A program made the translations under genes and the position numbers. A model generated the notes under the pieces. The model had not been told where the DNA came from. It saw only the letters and a program-made list of their open reading frames with translations, and did not search any database. A DNA stretch of 40,399 nt from Hallerella sp963597395 (lineage in GTDB: Bacteria; Fibrobacterota; Fibrobacteria; Fibrobacterales; Fibrobacteraceae), in NCBI GenBank assembly GCA_963597395.1, contig CAVBPX010000019.1, positions 1 through 40,399 of the forward strand, in the 5' to 3' direction. Position 1 is the first letter of the stretch; every line of letters starts with the position of its first letter. This document shows, in pieces, positions 31,792 through 39,808 of this stretch.

Positions 31792-32870
31792 GTAAAGAGG
31801 ACGATGGAACCCGCGATGGAAGCGGCCGCGATGCCGAACCAGATGTTGCGGGCCGTGGAGTAGGAATCCATCGCGTCCTTGTTTTTCTTGTTGCGGGAAG
31901 AAAGGCTGCTGATGCTCGATTCCGGGTCGTTTTTCTCGTACCAGAGGAGTGCCTCGTAGCAGGCGTTGTCGCCTTCGCAGGCCTGCTTCATGTTGTTCTT
32001 GTGCTTGCTTATAAAGCTGTTGATGTCGTCGTGGGCGGACTTCGCGTCGCTGTATTGCATCTGGTTATAGACTCCAAGTCCGATGCTTGTCGCGGCAAGG
32101 CCCACAAGTCCCCAAGCGCTCCACTTGCGAACTTCGTCCGCGATTCCGAAACGATCCGAAACGTCGTTTGCGGCGCTGTTTGCCGCATAGTCCTCGTCAT
32201 TTGCGTAGGAGGCGGTGGCCGTCACGTCGCCCTGGACGTCGTACTCTTCTTCCTCTTCGCAGTCGGGATCGTTTTCGTTGCAATATTCGTATTCATCTTC
32301 GGCGGCGGAGGAAGAGCTTTCGACGGCTGCGACGGCGGCGACTTCTTCGCTCGAAGAGGATTCCTCGGTCATTTCGGAGCTCGAGCTTTCCGGAGCGTTC
32401 GCCGGGACAAGTTCAATGACCTTGACCCCGCGGTGCAGATACATCTGGCTCACGCCTTCCGCAAAAATGGACTTTCCGTCAAAATAGACCTTTTCGATGT
32501 CGGCGGTGGCTTCGGCGTCGGAACTGGAATAGGCCTTGGCCTTGACCGCAAAGCCGTAAGCGATACCGGCGGGGAGCGTAAACGAGGAGAGGCTCGCCTT
32601 GTCGGAACCTTCGCGGCCTTCGTAAAGCTGGTAGGTGGTCGGGGTTTCGCCAAACGGATCCTCGAACTTTTGACGGACGTAGAAGCGTCCTTCCTGGACG
32701 TTTTCGACGGTGCCCGATGCGGAGATCTTGAGAGAACCGCCGAATTCCGCATCAATATACTGGTCCGGCGTGCCTTCTTCGGTGCCGGAGAAACTCTGGA
32801 TGGTGTAGTTATCGGCTGCAAAGGCCGCCATGGCCAGAATGCCGATAAGGGCGAATCGAGTTGACTTCAT
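31785..32870 (-). CDS. Exported Ser/Glu-rich membrane protein, function unknown
   Basis: This 361-residue protein begins with a signal peptide (MKSTRFALIGILAMAAFA). An N-terminal beta-rich domain of about 165 residues is followed by a long low-complexity linker of Ser, Glu and Ala (for example ESSSSEMTEESSSSEE), an acidic stretch, and a C-terminal part with two hydrophobic helices (WGLVGLAATSIGLGV and WFGIAAASIAGSIVLF) separated by a charged loop with two Cys. I recognise no family; the linker is of Fibrobacter type. Start ATG 32870 has GGAG 8 nt upstream and a longer leader. The folB gene overlaps its 3' end. Confidence 0.82.
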   Translation of the reverse strand: MKSTRFALIGILAMAAFAADNYTIQSFSGTEEGTPDQYIDAEFGGSLKISASGTVENVQEGRFYVRQKFEDPFGETPTTYQLYEGREGSDKASLSSFTLPAGIAYGFAVKAKAYSSSDAEATADIEKVYFDGKSIFAEGVSQMYLHRGVKVIELVPANAPESSSSEMTEESSSSEEVAAVAAVESSSSAAEDEYEYCNENDPDCEEEEEYDVQGDVTATASYANDEDYAANSAANDVSDRFGIADEVRKWSAWGLVGLAATSIGLGVYNQMQYSDAKSAHDDINSFISKHKNNMKQACEGDNACYEALLWYEKNDPESSISSLSSRNKKNKDAMDSYSTARNIWFGIAAASIAGSIVLFTW

Positions 32871-32899
32871 GCGTAAAACTCCAAATAATATCTGCCTCA

Positions 32900-32905
32900 A
32901 ATATA
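32900..32905 (-). promoter_or_regulatory. TATATTTG promoter with a normal leader
   Basis: On the minus strand TATATTTG begins at 32905, about 29 nt before ATG 32870. The leader carries the GGAG ribosome site (32879-32882). This contrasts with the start-proximal hexamers elsewhere. Confidence 0.5.
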
Positions 32906-32969
32906 TATAATCCTTTTGGGGGAGGGGTAGGCTCCCAAATTTTTCTAGCTTGCATGGCGGAAAAAAGTC

Positions 32970-34250
32970 ATGAAAAACAAGGAAAGTACACATTGCGTCG
33001 TTCTCGGCGCAAGCCATAAGACGTGTCCGGTCGATTTGCGCGACCGACTGGGATTTTCGGGCGGGAACGTTGAAAAGGGGCTAAACAGCCTCTCGAGGCT
33101 TCCCGGTCTCTCGGAGGCGGTTATCCTTTCGACGTGCAACCGGACGGAAATTTACGCGGCGACGCGGTTTCCGGACGCCCTGCGCGATACTCTCGTCAAC
33201 TGGTGGGCCGAATTTTCGGGACTCGATGCCGAGGAACTGGTTCCACATTGCTTTTACTTGACGCATACGGAAGCCATTTCGCACCTCTACTCGGTCGTTT
33301 CCTCGCTCGATAGCCTTGTCCTCGGCGAAAACCAGATTATGGGGCAGGTCAAGAACGCCTACCAGCTTTCCCAAAAGGCCGGTTCCGTCGGATTCTTTTT
33401 GAGCCATCTCTTTCAGTCGGCGCTCACCCTCGGAAAAAAGGTTCGGGAAGATACGGCGATAGGCGAAGGGACCGTTTCGATTCCGTTTGCGGCGGTGCAG
33501 CTCGCGCTGCGGGAATTTGGGGACCTTTCGCCGCTTTGCGTCGGGGTGCTTGGGCTGGGCGAGATGGGAAACATCGTCTCGGTGGAACTTGCCGCGGCGG
33601 GAGTTTCCCGGTTCGAGTTTTTCAACAGGACGTTTTCGAAGGCCGAAAACTTTGCGGCCCGCTTTGGCGGAAACGCGCACGATCTTTTTGGCCTGGAGGC
33701 GAACCTCGGGAAGGTCGATTTGTTGATTACGGCGGCTTCCGCTCCGGAGTACCTGCTTACGGAAGAGCTTTCGAAACGAGTCGGGCGTAAGGAAAAGACC
33801 GTGTATATCGACATCGGGGCGCCGCGAAACATTGAACCCGCGGTGGCGAACGTTCCGGAAGTTTCCCTGTTTGGCATTGACGATTTGAGCCGCGTCGTCG
33901 AGGACAATCGCAACAGAAGGCGCCGTTCTGCGGAGCGTGCCCGTGAAATCATCGGGGAAGCGGTCGATGAGTTTGCGGACTGGTATGCGACGCTCGGAGC
34001 GATTCCCCTGGTGCTCTCTCTCCGCGAGCATCACAAGGCGCTCGAAAGCGGTCTTCTCGACAAGTGGAAACATCGCGTTTCGCCCGAGGAATTTGCGCAT
34101 ATCCAAAGATTCGGCGATGAACTGGTCGCAAAAATTTTGCACCGTCCGTCGCTTGAACTGAAACGCTTGGGCGCGGCGGGGCTTGGACTTGAATCCCGCC
34201 TGATTCTCGAAAAGCTTTTTGATTTGAAAATCGAGGAAGAAAAGGAATGA
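32970..34250 (+). CDS. hemA: Glutamyl-tRNA reductase
   Basis: HemA reduces glutamyl-tRNA to glutamate-1-semialdehyde, the first step of C5-pathway heme synthesis. The 426-residue product has VLGASHKTCPVDLRDRL, the catalytic Cys56 in LSTCNRTE, LDSLVLGENQIMGQVKNAY, the NADPH-binding GVLGLGEMGNIVSVELA, and the C-terminal dimerisation domain. TAGCTT at 32946-32951 is a possible -10 with a leader of about a dozen bases. It forms an operon with hemC (ATGA overlap) and hemD. The gap to the divergent gene (99 bp) holds a GGGAG/CTCCC hairpin near 32920-32936. Confidence 0.96.
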   Translation: MKNKESTHCVVLGASHKTCPVDLRDRLGFSGGNVEKGLNSLSRLPGLSEAVILSTCNRTEIYAATRFPDALRDTLVNWWAEFSGLDAEELVPHCFYLTHTEAISHLYSVVSSLDSLVLGENQIMGQVKNAYQLSQKAGSVGFFLSHLFQSALTLGKKVREDTAIGEGTVSIPFAAVQLALREFGDLSPLCVGVLGLGEMGNIVSVELAAAGVSRFEFFNRTFSKAENFAARFGGNAHDLFGLEANLGKVDLLITAASAPEYLLTEELSKRVGRKEKTVYIDIGAPRNIEPAVANVPEVSLFGIDDLSRVVEDNRNRRRRSAERAREIIGEAVDEFADWYATLGAIPLVLSLREHHKALESGLLDKWKHRVSPEEFAHIQRFGDELVAKILHRPSLELKRLGAAGLGLESRLILEKLFDLKIEEEKE

Positions 34251-35236
34251 AGATACGAATAGGAACGCGGGGAAGCGCGCTCGCGCTCGCCCAGTCGGAG
34301 CTTGCGAAGAACTTGATTCTTGAAAAGTTTCCCGGCGCGGAAGTCGAAATTTGCGTGATTCGTACGGGCGGCGACAAGGATCATGTGCGCTCCCTTGTTT
34401 CTTTTGGCGGACAGGGAATTTTTGTGAAGGAAATCGAGGAGGCCCTTTTAAAAGGCGAAATTGATTTGGCCGTTCATTCGCTGAAGGACGTTCCGGATTC
34501 GATGAACCAAAGGCTTGAACTTTCCGGATTTTTAAAACGCGAGGATCCGCGGGACGTTCTGGTCTCGAACGGAATTCCCTTTTTAAAATTGCGGTCCGGA
34601 GCCGTTGTCGGCACAGGCTCGCCGCGGCGCGTCCTGCAGCTCGGGAAAATGCGTCCGGACGTGCGGTTTGCGCATTTGCGCGGAAACCTTCCTTCTCGAA
34701 TTGAAAAGGTAAAAAGGGGAGAACTCGATGCCATTGTCCTCGGGGCCGCGGGCCTAAACCGCTTAAAAATCTCGGACGCGATTTCGGACGCGTTCGACGT
34801 CTCGGACGTGACACCGGCCATTTGCCAGGGAATCGTCGCCATCCAAAGTTTAAAGGAAAACGCTTTTGCGCGGAGCGTTGCCGAAAAGATCTCGGATGCG
34901 GAAACCGTTCTCGCGGCCCGGGCCGAACGCCGCTGGATGGAAATTCTCGGCGGCGGATGCCGCGTCCCGATGGGTGCCGTCCTCGAGCCCAAAGGCTCCG
35001 AATATCTGTTTACCGCCTATTTGGCGGATGCCCAAAACGAAAACGCATTGCGCACTTCAAAAACATTTTCACGCGAGGAACTTCAAAATTTTGAGGCTCT
35101 CGAAGCCTTTGCCAAAATCTTTGCCGAAAAGTGCCGCGAAAAAAAGATTCCGCTACCGTCCGAAACGTCCGGGACCGAGGCCATCGCCTCGTTCTGGGAC
35201 AGGGAACATGGATGCTCGTCATCGACACCAAAATAA
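34247..35236 (+). CDS. hemC: Porphobilinogen deaminase
   Basis: HemC condenses four porphobilinogen molecules into hydroxymethylbilane. The 329-residue product has the start RIGTRGSALALAQSELA, RTGGDKD, VHSLKDVP (active-site Lys region), GTGSPRR, HLRGNLPSRIEKV, and the Cys that carries the dipyrromethane cofactor in GGGCRVPMGA. Length fits. It overlaps hemA by four bases and hemD by 25. Confidence 0.96.
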   Translation: MKIRIGTRGSALALAQSELAKNLILEKFPGAEVEICVIRTGGDKDHVRSLVSFGGQGIFVKEIEEALLKGEIDLAVHSLKDVPDSMNQRLELSGFLKREDPRDVLVSNGIPFLKLRSGAVVGTGSPRRVLQLGKMRPDVRFAHLRGNLPSRIEKVKRGELDAIVLGAAGLNRLKISDAISDAFDVSDVTPAICQGIVAIQSLKENAFARSVAEKISDAETVLAARAERRWMEILGGGCRVPMGAVLEPKGSEYLFTAYLADAQNENALRTSKTFSREELQNFEALEAFAKIFAEKCREKKIPLPSETSGTEAIASFWDREHGCSSSTPK

Positions 35237-35823
35237 CGCCTCCGTCCGAGGAGGATGTTTTGCGTGAGCGGTCACGCGGGAATACCCTTGTGCACAGGCC
35301 CGCTCTCGGTTATCGCGAAACGGGAATTCCTTTGGAACTTTCGGGCTGCGAAGCGGCCTTTGTCGGAAGCCCGCGGGCGGTACGGGCGGCGAAAAACGCC
35401 TTGGAAAACTTTAACGGACCTGTTTTTGCGGCGGGCGGCGGAACGGCGCGGAGCCTTTTGGCTTTTGGCATTCCGGTAGCCTTTGCGGGCTCGGGCGAAG
35501 GCATCGAAAAGGATTTTGAGGAATTTTTGAAAAAGCGTCCGTGCAAAAGTTTTGCCTGGATTTCGGCGCGTGAAACGGCGGCGGATTTAAAACTTCTCGC
35601 TCAAAAGTTTCAAATTTCCGTTCGGCATTTTGCGGTTTACGAAACCATGCCCGCGCCAATCGACGAAAAATTTTTCGGGGAACTTTCCCATCCCGTCGCA
35701 TGGAACTTTTATTCGGGAAAGGGCGTGAAGGCTTTGGTTCGCTTTGTCGCGCGCAATGACGTTGTTCATTTGTACGGAACTAGCGCGCAAAGGGAATTCG
35801 AAAACGCAAAACTTTCCCCGTAA
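35212..35823 (+). CDS. hemD: Uroporphyrinogen-III synthase-like protein
   Basis: HemD closes hydroxymethylbilane to uroporphyrinogen III. Sequence similarity in this family is weak, so the call relies on position after hemA-hemC plus remnants of the fold: AAFVGSPRAV, the Gly-rich AGGGTARSL, WISARETAADL, FAVYETMPAP, FYSGKGVKALV and HLYGTSAQREF. At 203 residues it is shorter than usual (about 240-260). Start ATG 35212 has AGGGA close upstream and lies inside the hemC end. The 3' end overlaps the convergent lepB-like gene by 44 bases. Confidence 0.75.
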   Translation: MLVIDTKITPPSEEDVLRERSRGNTLVHRPALGYRETGIPLELSGCEAAFVGSPRAVRAAKNALENFNGPVFAAGGGTARSLLAFGIPVAFAGSGEGIEKDFEEFLKKRPCKSFAWISARETAADLKLLAQKFQISVRHFAVYETMPAPIDEKFFGELSHPVAWNFYSGKGVKALVRFVARNDVVHLYGTSAQREFENAKLSP

Positions 35824-36637
35824 TTTGGCTTTGGGGAACGTATCCGCCGTTTCGGGAATCCTCGCAGCGGTTGCCCTTGAGACATATCAGGTAGTAGGCG
35901 TCTTCCGGGAACCTGAATCCGACGACTTCCGTGGAATCCGAAGTTTTGTAAAGCGACCTTTCGAAGTGAACCCTCTTGGCTCCGGGCTCTTCGCGGTTTA
36001 TTTGCAGGGAAATCAAAAAATATTCCTGCCAGTGCATTCCGTGAATTTCCCTTGTGCCGATGGGACGCCCGAAAAGATGGGCGCTTCCGACCCGCGAAAT
36101 GGGGAGCGTATCGAGTCCGCGGTAAAGCTGGGTGCGTACAAAGTAACTGCGATGGCCAAAGTTCCGGTGCAGGTAGCTTACGGCGTAGTCAAACGAAATG
36201 TCGTTCAAGTCCTTGACCGAAACGGTGTCGTTTTTTCGGGGAACGTAAAAGGTTCGCGGGGCGAGAATTTCGGACTCGTCTTCCCACGTGAAATGTGCGC
36301 CGTTCGTGAAGATTTTTCCGTCCGGATGTACGTGGACGGAATCTCCCGGAAGTCCGAAAACGGTTCGGAGCGCGGGACCTTTTCCGGGAAACCTGGCGAG
36401 GGCGACGTCGCCGCGCCTTAAATGCTCGGTGCAAACGGGGAGCTTGCAAAGCCAGACGGTTTTTCCGGCGGGAAGTTCCGGTTCGAGCGCGCTTTCGACA
36501 ATGCGGACGGGTTCAATCGCGTAGAATCGCACGGCGAGGCTTGCGCAGAAAAGGGCCGCTATCAAGGCTCCGAGGACGAGGTTCCATTTGCGGGAACTCG
36601 CCCGAAGCAGACGGCGTGTGCGCGATTCCAGTGACAC
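35780..36637 (-). CDS. Signal peptidase I homologue with replaced catalytic dyad
   Basis: This 285-residue protein has one N-terminal helix (residues 19-37) and the S26 layout, with box D-like FGLPGDSV and a C-terminal box RPIG. It sits directly after lepA, the classical place for lepB. Aligned without gaps to the usual P-x-x-I-x-S-G-S-M-x-P-T-L motif, PVRIVESALEPEL puts Ala50 at the catalytic Ser; Ser49 is one residue early. In the usual I-K-R-x-V-G-L-P-G-D box the sequence ALRTVFGLPGD puts Arg91 at the catalytic Lys. Both dyad residues are thus changed, so cleavage activity is doubtful. The GTG start (36637) overlaps nothing; lepA ends 1 bp upstream. It may be a pseudoenzyme or a variant peptidase. 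Confidence 0.85.
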   Translation of the reverse strand: MSLESRTRRLLRASSRKWNLVLGALIAALFCASLAVRFYAIEPVRIVESALEPELPAGKTVWLCKLPVCTEHLRRGDVALARFPGKGPALRTVFGLPGDSVHVHPDGKIFTNGAHFTWEDESEILAPRTFYVPRKNDTVSVKDLNDISFDYAVSYLHRNFGHRSYFVRTQLYRGLDTLPISRVGSAHLFGRPIGTREIHGMHWQEYFLISLQINREEPGAKRVHFERSLYKTSDSTEVVGFRFPEDAYYLICLKGNRCEDSRNGGYVPQSQITGKVLRFRIPFAR

Positions 36638-36638
36638 G

Positions 36639-38468
36639 CTAATCCTTGTCGTCGGAAGACTTCCCGGCGTCGGAGAGAGAGAGCACGGCGAGGAACGCCT
36701 TTTGCGGAACTTCGACCGTGCCGATGCTCTTCATGCGCTTTTTGCCTTCTTTCTGCTTTTCGAGAAGCTTGCGCTTGCGGGTGATGTCTCCGCCGTAACA
36801 CTTGGCGAGAACGTCCTTGCGGACGGCCTTGACCGTGCTGCGGCTGATAATTTTTCCGCCGATGGCTCCCTGAATCGCGACGTCGAACTGCTGGCGCGGA
36901 ATCAGGTCCTTGAGACGCACGCAGATGGCGTTTGCATACTGGGAGGACTTGTCCCGGTGGATGATGACGGAAAACGCATCGACAGGTTCGCCGTTCAAAA
37001 GGATGTCGAGCTTTACCAGATTGTTTGCGCGGTAGCCTGCCGGACTGTAGTCGAGTCCGCCGTAGCCGCGGCTGATGGACTTGAGCTTGTCGTAAAAGTC
37101 AAACATGATTTCGGCGAGGGGAAGATCGTACTTGAGGATGACCTTGGTCTCGTCGATGTACTCCATGTTTTCGAATTCGCCGCGCTTTTCTTCGCAAAGC
37201 TTCATCAGTCCGCCGACGTAATCCTTGGGCGTAAAGATTTGGGCCTTGACGTAAGGTTCCTCGATGCGCTCGTAGCGGGATGCGTCCGGAAGCTTGGACG
37301 GGCTCGATACACGAATCATGTCGCCGCCTGTCAGGTAGGCGTGGTATTCCACGTTCGGAACCGTCGTGATGATGTTTACGCCAAACTCGCGGTCGAGTCT
37401 TTCCTGCACGATTTCCATGTGCAAAAGTCCGAGAAATCCCGTGCGGAACCCGAATCCGAGGGCGTCGGACGTTTCCGGCTCCCACTTGAGCGCGGAATCG
37501 TTCAGTTTGAGCTTTTCGAGCGCCTCGCGAAGGTTTTTGTAGTCTTCCGGGTCTATCGGGTAGATGCCCGAGTAGATCATCGGCTGGATTTCCTTGTAGC
37601 CGGGGAGAGGCTCTTCGGCGGGGTCTTCGGCATCGGTAATCGTGTCGCCGATTTTGACGTCGCTGATCGTTTTGACGTTCGCAAGGACATAGCCCACCAT
37701 TCCCGCGGTGAGTTCCTTCCTCGGATTTCTTTTCATGGAGAAAGTTCCGACTTCCGTCACCGTATAGACGGCGCCCGTCGCCATCAGGCGAATTTCCATG
37801 CCGGGCCGGAGCGTTCCCTCGAAAATGCGGATGTCGTTGATGACCCCGCGGTAGGAATCGTACATCGAGTCGAAAATGAGAGCCTTGAGCTTTCCGTTCC
37901 GGTCGCCCTTGGGGGCCGGAATCTCATCAACGATGCGGTCGAGAATTTCGGCGACGTTCAGACCGGTCTTTGCGGAAATCCGCGGAATTTTGGCGGGGTC
38001 ATATCCCAAAAGGTCTCCGACGAGTTCCGCAACGTGGTCGGGATTTGCGCTCGGCAGATCGACCTTGTTCAAAACGGGGACAATTGTAAGATCGTTTTCG
38101 ATGGCGAGGTAGAGGTTCGAAAGGGTCTGGGCCTGAATTCCCTGCGTGGCATCGACGACCAGGATGGCGCCTTCACATGCCGCAAGCGACCGGCTGACCT
38201 CGTAGCTGAAATCGACATGCCCCGGCGTGTCTATCATGTTCAAAATGTATTGGCCGTCGGCGCGTTCGTAGCAGAGTCTGATTGCGTGGGCCTTGATGGT
38301 GATGCCGCGTTCCCGTTCGAGATCCATGTCGTCGAGGAGCTGGTTTGTCATGTCCTTTTCGGCGACTGTCTTGGTGAGTTCGATCAGGCGGTCGGCGAGC
38401 GTCGATTTGCCGTGGTCAATGTGGGCGATAATCGAAAAATTGCGGATATTGTCTTCTGTTTTGGCCAT
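36639..38468 (-). CDS. lepA: Elongation factor 4
   Basis: LepA (EF4) is a ribosome-binding GTPase related to EF-G. The 609-residue product has the G motifs AHIDHGKSTL, DTPGHVDF and NKVD, the switch region RERGITIKAHAIRL, and the C-terminal domain unique to LepA (DSFSVIIHR-like region and DLIPRQQFDVAIQGAIGG). Length fits. The gene diverges from the H1-like gene with only 33 bp between start codons and is followed by the signal-peptidase homologue. Confidence 0.97.
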   Translation of the reverse strand: MAKTEDNIRNFSIIAHIDHGKSTLADRLIELTKTVAEKDMTNQLLDDMDLERERGITIKAHAIRLCYERADGQYILNMIDTPGHVDFSYEVSRSLAACEGAILVVDATQGIQAQTLSNLYLAIENDLTIVPVLNKVDLPSANPDHVAELVGDLLGYDPAKIPRISAKTGLNVAEILDRIVDEIPAPKGDRNGKLKALIFDSMYDSYRGVINDIRIFEGTLRPGMEIRLMATGAVYTVTEVGTFSMKRNPRKELTAGMVGYVLANVKTISDVKIGDTITDAEDPAEEPLPGYKEIQPMIYSGIYPIDPEDYKNLREALEKLKLNDSALKWEPETSDALGFGFRTGFLGLLHMEIVQERLDREFGVNIITTVPNVEYHAYLTGGDMIRVSSPSKLPDASRYERIEEPYVKAQIFTPKDYVGGLMKLCEEKRGEFENMEYIDETKVILKYDLPLAEIMFDFYDKLKSISRGYGGLDYSPAGYRANNLVKLDILLNGEPVDAFSVIIHRDKSSQYANAICVRLKDLIPRQQFDVAIQGAIGGKIISRSTVKAVRKDVLAKCYGGDITRKRKLLEKQKEGKKRMKSIGTVEVPQKAFLAVLSLSDAGKSSDDKD

Positions 38469-38475
38469 TGCCCCA

Positions 38476-38481
38476 AATATA
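38476..38481 (-). promoter_or_regulatory. lepA -10-like hexamer TATATT
   Basis: On the minus strand TATATTTG ends 7 nt before the lepA ATG. It is only 6 bp from the opposed hexamer at 38488. Confidence 0.5.
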
Positions 38482-38487
38482 GTTTGT

Positions 38488-38493
38488 TATATT
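38488..38493 (+). promoter_or_regulatory. -10-like hexamer TATATT of the H1-like gene
   Basis: It lies 8 nt before ATG 38502 and shares the 33-bp divergent gap with the lepA promoter. Confidence 0.5.
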
Positions 38494-38501
38494 TTAGTGG
38501 T

Positions 38502-39698
38502 ATGAGCTCAAAAAAACAATCGCCCAAGAAAAAAACGGTTTCTGAAAAAAAGCCCAAAGTCGAAAAGGCTGTTGTCACGAAAAAAGTCCAACCGGTGAAA
38601 GGCGCTTTGAAAAAGGCGTCTTCCGCAAAGTCCGCTCCGACGAAAAAGTCTGCGGCCAAGGTGGCCACCCCGAAGACCAATGCGACGGCGAAAAAGCCGT
38701 CTTCGTCCAAGGCTTCCGCTCTAGCGAAGAAGCCCGCAGCTTCCTCGAAAAAGGGTGCTCCGGAAAAGACTTCGGCGAAGAAGCCCGCTTCGGTGAAAAA
38801 GCCGTCTTCGTCCAAGGCTTCCGCTCCGGCGAAGAAGTCCGCAGCTTCCTCGAAAAAGGGTGCTCCTGAAAAAAAGGCTCCGGCCAAAAAGCCTGCTTCA
38901 GCGAAAAAGCCGTCTCCGTCCAAGGCTTCCGCTCCGGCGAAGAAGCCCGCGGCATCGCCGAAAAAGGGTGCTCCGGAAAAGACTCCGACGAAGAATCCCG
39001 CTTCGGTGAAAAAGCCGTCTCCATCCAAGGCTTCTGCTCCGGCGAAGAAGTCCGCTGTATTGCCGAAAAAGGGTACGCCGGGAAAAAAGACTTCGCCCGC
39101 AGAGCCCGCTCCGCAGGATAATCCGGAAACGAAAAAAAACAATGGTGATAAAACTTCCGCGACCAAACAGCCGGCCGAAAAGAACGGCGAACTGCATTCC
39201 GTCCTTTTGAACGGCGGGGCTAAACTGGCAAAGACCGCGTTCTTTGGCGAGGACGACGAACAGGAAGATCGCGCCTCCAAGAAAAAGGTTTCTTCGGCGG
39301 AAGTTGTCGAAAAGCCGACCGCGAGCATGCGTCACCGCGCATCCCTTGCCGAGGAAACTCCGGAAGAGCTTTATGCGCGTGTCGTCCAGGAACTGCAGGA
39401 AGAAAATCTCCGCTTTACCAAGGAATGTTCCACGCAATTGTGCACCAAGTGCTGCCGGAATCTTGTTTCTCCCGAATTCCGTGTCGATAAGGACCTCGGC
39501 TTTTGCGAGGAATGTGCCGAAATTCTGGGTCTTGGACACTCCAAGGAAGCTCGCCATCTGAACTATCAGGCGAAGCTTCTCGGCGGGGATTCTCTTGACG
39601 AAGCTCGGGACGACGACTTTGACGAGGCGCCTTCCCAGCAGGAAATCGAGGAGGCCGATAAAGACTTAGACCTCGATGACGATTCGGACATCGATTAG
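38502..39698 (+). CDS. Histone H1-like protein with DksA/TraR-type zinc finger
   Basis: The 398-residue product has three parts. Residues 1-205 are Lys/Ala/Ser/Pro-rich like histone H1 tails and contain four tandem repeats of about 35 residues (64-204), likely to bind DNA or RNA. Residues 290-345 hold a C4 zinc finger: Cys314, Cys317, Cys335 and Cys338 in the spacing C-x2-C-x17-C-x2-C, the arrangement known from DksA/TraR. Cys309 and Cys318 are extra. Residues 365-398 are an acidic tail rich in Asp and Glu. The frame is open upstream through antisense lepA, but ATG 38502 is supported by a promoter-like hexamer and by the composition change. It may act on chromatin or RNA polymerase; this is inferred. 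No Shine-Dalgarno is seen. Confidence 0.85.
   Translation: MSSKKQSPKKKTVSEKKPKVEKAVVTKKVQPVKGALKKASSAKSAPTKKSAAKVATPKTNATAKKPSSSKASALAKKPAASSKKGAPEKTSAKKPASVKKPSSSKASAPAKKSAASSKKGAPEKKAPAKKPASAKKPSPSKASAPAKKPAASPKKGAPEKTPTKNPASVKKPSPSKASAPAKKSAVLPKKGTPGKKTSPAEPAPQDNPETKKNNGDKTSATKQPAEKNGELHSVLLNGGAKLAKTAFFGEDDEQEDRASKKKVSSAEVVEKPTASMRHRASLAEETPEELYARVVQELQEENLRFTKECSTQLCTKCCRNLVSPEFRVDKDLGFCEECAEILGLGHSKEARHLNYQAKLLGGDSLDEARDDDFDEAPSQQEIEEADKDLDLDDDSDID
38691..39113 (+). repeat. Four tandem 105-108 bp coding repeats
   Basis: Units start at 38691, 38796, 38904 and 39009 (spacing 105, 108 and 105 bp), each beginning AAAAAGCCGTCT. They encode KKPSSSKASA or KKPSPSKASA, followed by AKK-rich stretches. 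High nucleotide identity suggests recent expansion and possible length variation between strains. Confidence 0.92.
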
Positions 39699-39808
39699 AG
39701 CTTTCCCGTTAAATCTTGTGCGGATTTTTATCGACAAGTAAATCTGGTCTAGGCCGAAAAAATTCTACTAAGAAGCCCAATCAAGGCCCTGCTGGATGTA
39801 GAATTCCT

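Noticed and set aside
32916..32945. Hairpin with T-run before hemA as an attenuator
   Set aside because: The stem is only 5 bp (GGGAG/CTCCC) with a 7-nt loop and lies upstream of the likely -10 (TAGCTT, 32946), so it would not be in the hemA transcript.
33081..34814. A 577-codon antisense frame across hemA and hemC
   Set aside because: It is a shadow of two well-conserved heme genes, without support of its own.
36588..38501. Long open frame antisense to lepA running into the H1-like gene
   Set aside because: The part before 38502 mirrors lepA and has no protein-like motifs; the promoter and the composition change place the start at 38502.
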